Of a stretch of DNA of 64,000 nucleotides, positions 61,860-64,000 are shown piece by piece (the first letter of the stretch is position 1; the number at the start of each line of letters is the position of its first letter). The stretch is from assembly GCA_013399695.1 (NCBI GenBank), contig VXAU01002439.1, positions 1 to 64,000 on the forward strand, given 5' to 3'. This stretch comes from Formicarius rufipectus (Eukaryota > Chordata > Aves > Passeriformes > Formicariidae). A program made the translations under genes and the position numbers. The notes beneath the pieces are model-generated. The model was not told the origin of the DNA and did not search any database. It was given only the letters and a program-made list of their open reading frames with translations.

Positions 61860-62332
61860 TGGACCAATTAGAACAGCCAGGATACCCCATGATAAATCAG
61901 AAAACATGTCAAAAGAACAAGATAAGTCCAATTAGACCAGTTACAGTTGCCAACAAGACTGGTTTGGACTGGTTTTGAGCAAAAGGTAAAACGTTCACAG
62001 GAGGAAGACACTTTACTTCATCCCCAAAGACCCCCAGGGACCCCCGCCCTGAATTCCCAGGAGGAACAGCGCACGGGCAAGAAGCAGCAGCATGGGGAGG
62101 GGAAAATGGAAATCAGTTCCTGAGGCTCATTATAATAACCCCGCCTTCTCCAAGGAAATCATGTTTATGCATAAAAGGAAAATGAATATGTATCACTCAG
62201 TTGCATATAAACCCTTTGGTAACTCAACCAGGGGCACATGTTTTGGAGGAGCGATCCCCCTGCGCCCGGGGCTGGGATGAACTGACCTCTCTAGAACCTC
62301 ACTGGGTTAGAGGGGTTTTGTTCTGCAAAACA
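61860..62332 (+). mobile_element. Probable ERV LTR, decayed polyadenylation signal
   Basis: The 3' half has an LTR layout: a TATA-like CATATAAACC, GGTAACTCAACCAGGGGC, ACATGTTTTGGAGGAGCG, ATCCCCCTGCGCCCGGGG, and an end TTTTGTTCTGCAAAACA. Where relatives I know read CTGAATAAACTG, this copy reads CTGGGATGAACTG, so the signal is lost. The left limit is uncertain; the AT-rich TTATTTTGTTTA repeats at 61640-61760 may belong to it or to older sequence. No target-site duplication found. Confidence 0.5.
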
Positions 62333-62544
62333 CAATGTCACATGGTTTCCCCCTGTTTTTCCTGCAGCTAATGGGAATGCCATTGAAGGGCAGCTGCAGA
62401 GGAGCCAGGTCCATCCCCAAAACTCCCTTCTCCTGGCTTGGGTTGTGCAGTGTGTCTTTCAGAGTGATCAGCTCTTGTCAGGATGGAGGACACACCAGTT
62501 GTTGCTTCTGCTGATCAGGATTTTTTTATAGACTAAAAAATCTA

Positions 62545-62820
62545 CTTCACAGAATCCCAGAATGGTTTGGGTTGGAAGGGACCTTAAACATCATCCAGTT
62601 CCAACCCCCTGCCATGGGCAGGGACACCTTCCACCAGCCCAGGGTGCTCAGAGCCCCATCCAACCTGGCCTTGGACACTTCCAGGGATGGGGCAGCCACA
62701 GCTTCTCTGCCCAACCTGTGCCACCCTCACAGGGAACAATTCCTTCCCAATATCCCATCTCAACTTGCTCCCTCAGTGTGAATCCATCCCCCTTGTCCTG
62801 TCTCTCCAGGCCCCAGGAAA
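62545..62820 (-). mobile_element. CR1 LINE 3' fragment
   Basis: Starts CACAGAATCCCAGAATGG and keeps a near-consensus CR1 tail (GGTTGGAAGGGACCTTAAAC, TGCCATGGGCAGGGACACC). Same subfamily as the 5.5 kb copy. Confidence 0.92.
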
Positions 62821-63489
62821 CTGTCCCTCAGCTGAAGTTTGTCAGCTCTCTGTTCCAGCTGCAGAGACAACCTCTCTTCAGCATCACAGGCAGGTTACGT
62901 CTCCTGCTCTGGGTTTCCAGCTTCTAATGACAAAGGAACTAAACAAAAGCCTTTCTGTTCTCAGGTGGTTGCAGAATCAGGTGAGGTGCTGTATTTCTTG
63001 CAGACACGTCACTTGGAGTGATTTTGCCCTTGAGGACAGCATTACCTCACACCCAACAACAGAACCTCTGTGTGCTGAAATGTCAGGGCTCAGGAGACAA
63101 GAACTGCTCTGCTCGAAGTGCTGGTGCAGCTTTCCACAGTTTTCCCTCTCCTTTGATCTTTTACTGCTTCTGGTGCAGAGTGACCCACTGTCCTTGCCCA
63201 GGTGTCCTTAACACAGCAGATGGTTTTTATTTAACACACTTTCCAGCCACAGCAAGAGGAGCAGCCCAGGTAAAATTGCTTTAACACCAGAGCCAGCTCC
63301 CCCTTGGCACATCTGTCAGAGGTTTCTGTAGCTGAATTTTAGTAGAAGTGGGGGCTCTCCAGGATGGTCTCTGTTAGAAGCTGCCAGAAGCTTCCCCTGT
63401 CCTGTGGAGCCAAGGACAGCCAGGGCCAGGAGGGACCTCCTGCTGGTGGACAGAGTTGAGCCAATTAAGAATCCCAGTCACAGCTCTGG

Positions 63490-64000
63490 GATCACATAGT
63501 TAAGAATTTAGGAGTGTGGGGCAGTTGGAAATTCCAGCCAAGAGAGAACAACACAGAGACCAAGGTGGGAGCAGGAGGAGGAGAAGGAGGGACCCCATGC
63601 TGGAGCAGATGGGGTGAAGGACTCAGAGCTGTGCCCCCTCTGCAGCCCGTGGAGATCCATTGGGGTGCAGAGACCCCCCTGCAGCCCCTGGAGGAGCAGG
63701 TGGATGCAGAAGGAGCTGTTGCCCTGTGAGAGGCCCAGGATGGAAGGAGACCCACCTGGAGCAGGTTTTTCCCCCAGCAGAAGTGTTGCCCGGGGGGTGG
63801 ACTCACGTTGGAGAGTCTATCGAGGACTGTCCCCCGTGGGAGGGACCCCAGGGGAGCAGGGGAAGGACTCAGAGCTGTGGCCCCCCTGCAGCCCGTGGGC
63901 AGGACCGTGGGGGAGCAGGTTGTGCCCCTGCAGCCCACGGAGCCCATCGGGGGGCAGAGACCCGACTGCCCCCCATGGAGTGACCCCCAGGACAAGAGCA
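63490..64000. mobile_element. GC-rich internally repetitive element, cut by the window edge
   Basis: Repeated short phrases GCAGCCCGTGG, GGGAGGGACCCCA, AAGGACTCAGAGCTGTG and TGGAGCAGG recur at about 30-120 bp intervals. Similar GCAGCCCGTGGG and TGGAGCAG tracts occur in ERV-associated interspersed repeats of bird genomes. The open frames on both strands here reflect this composition. Family assignment is from memory and tentative. Confidence 0.45.

Noticed and set aside
1..64000. CRISPR arrays, operons, riboswitches or other prokaryotic systems
   Set aside because: Vertebrate-type introns, LINEs, SINE and LTRs throughout. The only short regular repeat array (46983-47402) has variable arms and no spacer-like unique segments.
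47961..64000. Exons of MED21 or TM7SF3, expected neighbours upstream of STK38L
   Set aside because: No peptide of either was recognised in any open frame; they probably lie beyond the window.

Overview
The window is nuclear DNA of a bird, most likely a songbird. Many CR1 LINE fragments point to a bird. One element with a tRNA-Ile-like head and a CR1-like tail, plus several ERV-type long terminal repeats, resemble families I know from passerines. No prokaryotic, plasmid or CRISPR-like organisation was seen.

The only protein-coding gene I can support is STK38L (NDR2 kinase) on the minus strand. It has 13 coding exons between 22707 and 11691. They join in frame into 464 codons, the length of mammalian NDR2, and keep every kinase and regulatory site I checked. 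A non-coding first exon can be placed by its splice donor at 46781. The exon itself runs into a 166-base assembly gap (46812-46977) inside a CpG-rich promoter region. Intron 1 is therefore about 24 kb. The 3'UTR runs left from 11690, most likely to about 8305. The whole transcription unit covers about 38.5 kb.

Layout. Positions 1-8300 are downstream of the gene: CR1 pieces, one tRNA-Ile/CR1 composite SINE, an exact 142-bp tandem duplication and unannotatable single-copy DNA. Positions 8305-22751 hold the 3'UTR and coding exons. Positions 22752-46778 are intron 1, with CR1 copies inserted in the same orientation as the gene, a complete solo LTR with a 5-bp target-site duplication, and a CpG-rich block near 25.4-25.9 kb that may be a second promoter. 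Positions 45.7-47.4 kb are the promoter region. It is followed immediately upstream (46983-47402) by a striking array of about 20 short units, each built on a CACGCCC-type core and spaced 19-22 bp. Positions 47.4-64 kb are intergenic: CR1, two further probable LTRs and, at the right edge, a GC-rich internally repetitive element cut by the window.

The observations most worth following up are the promoter-proximal CACGCCC array, a non-canonical GC-AG intron inside the kinase domain, a short uORF overlapping the STK38L start codon that depends on which acceptor is used, and the solo LTR with 47-52 bp internal repeats.
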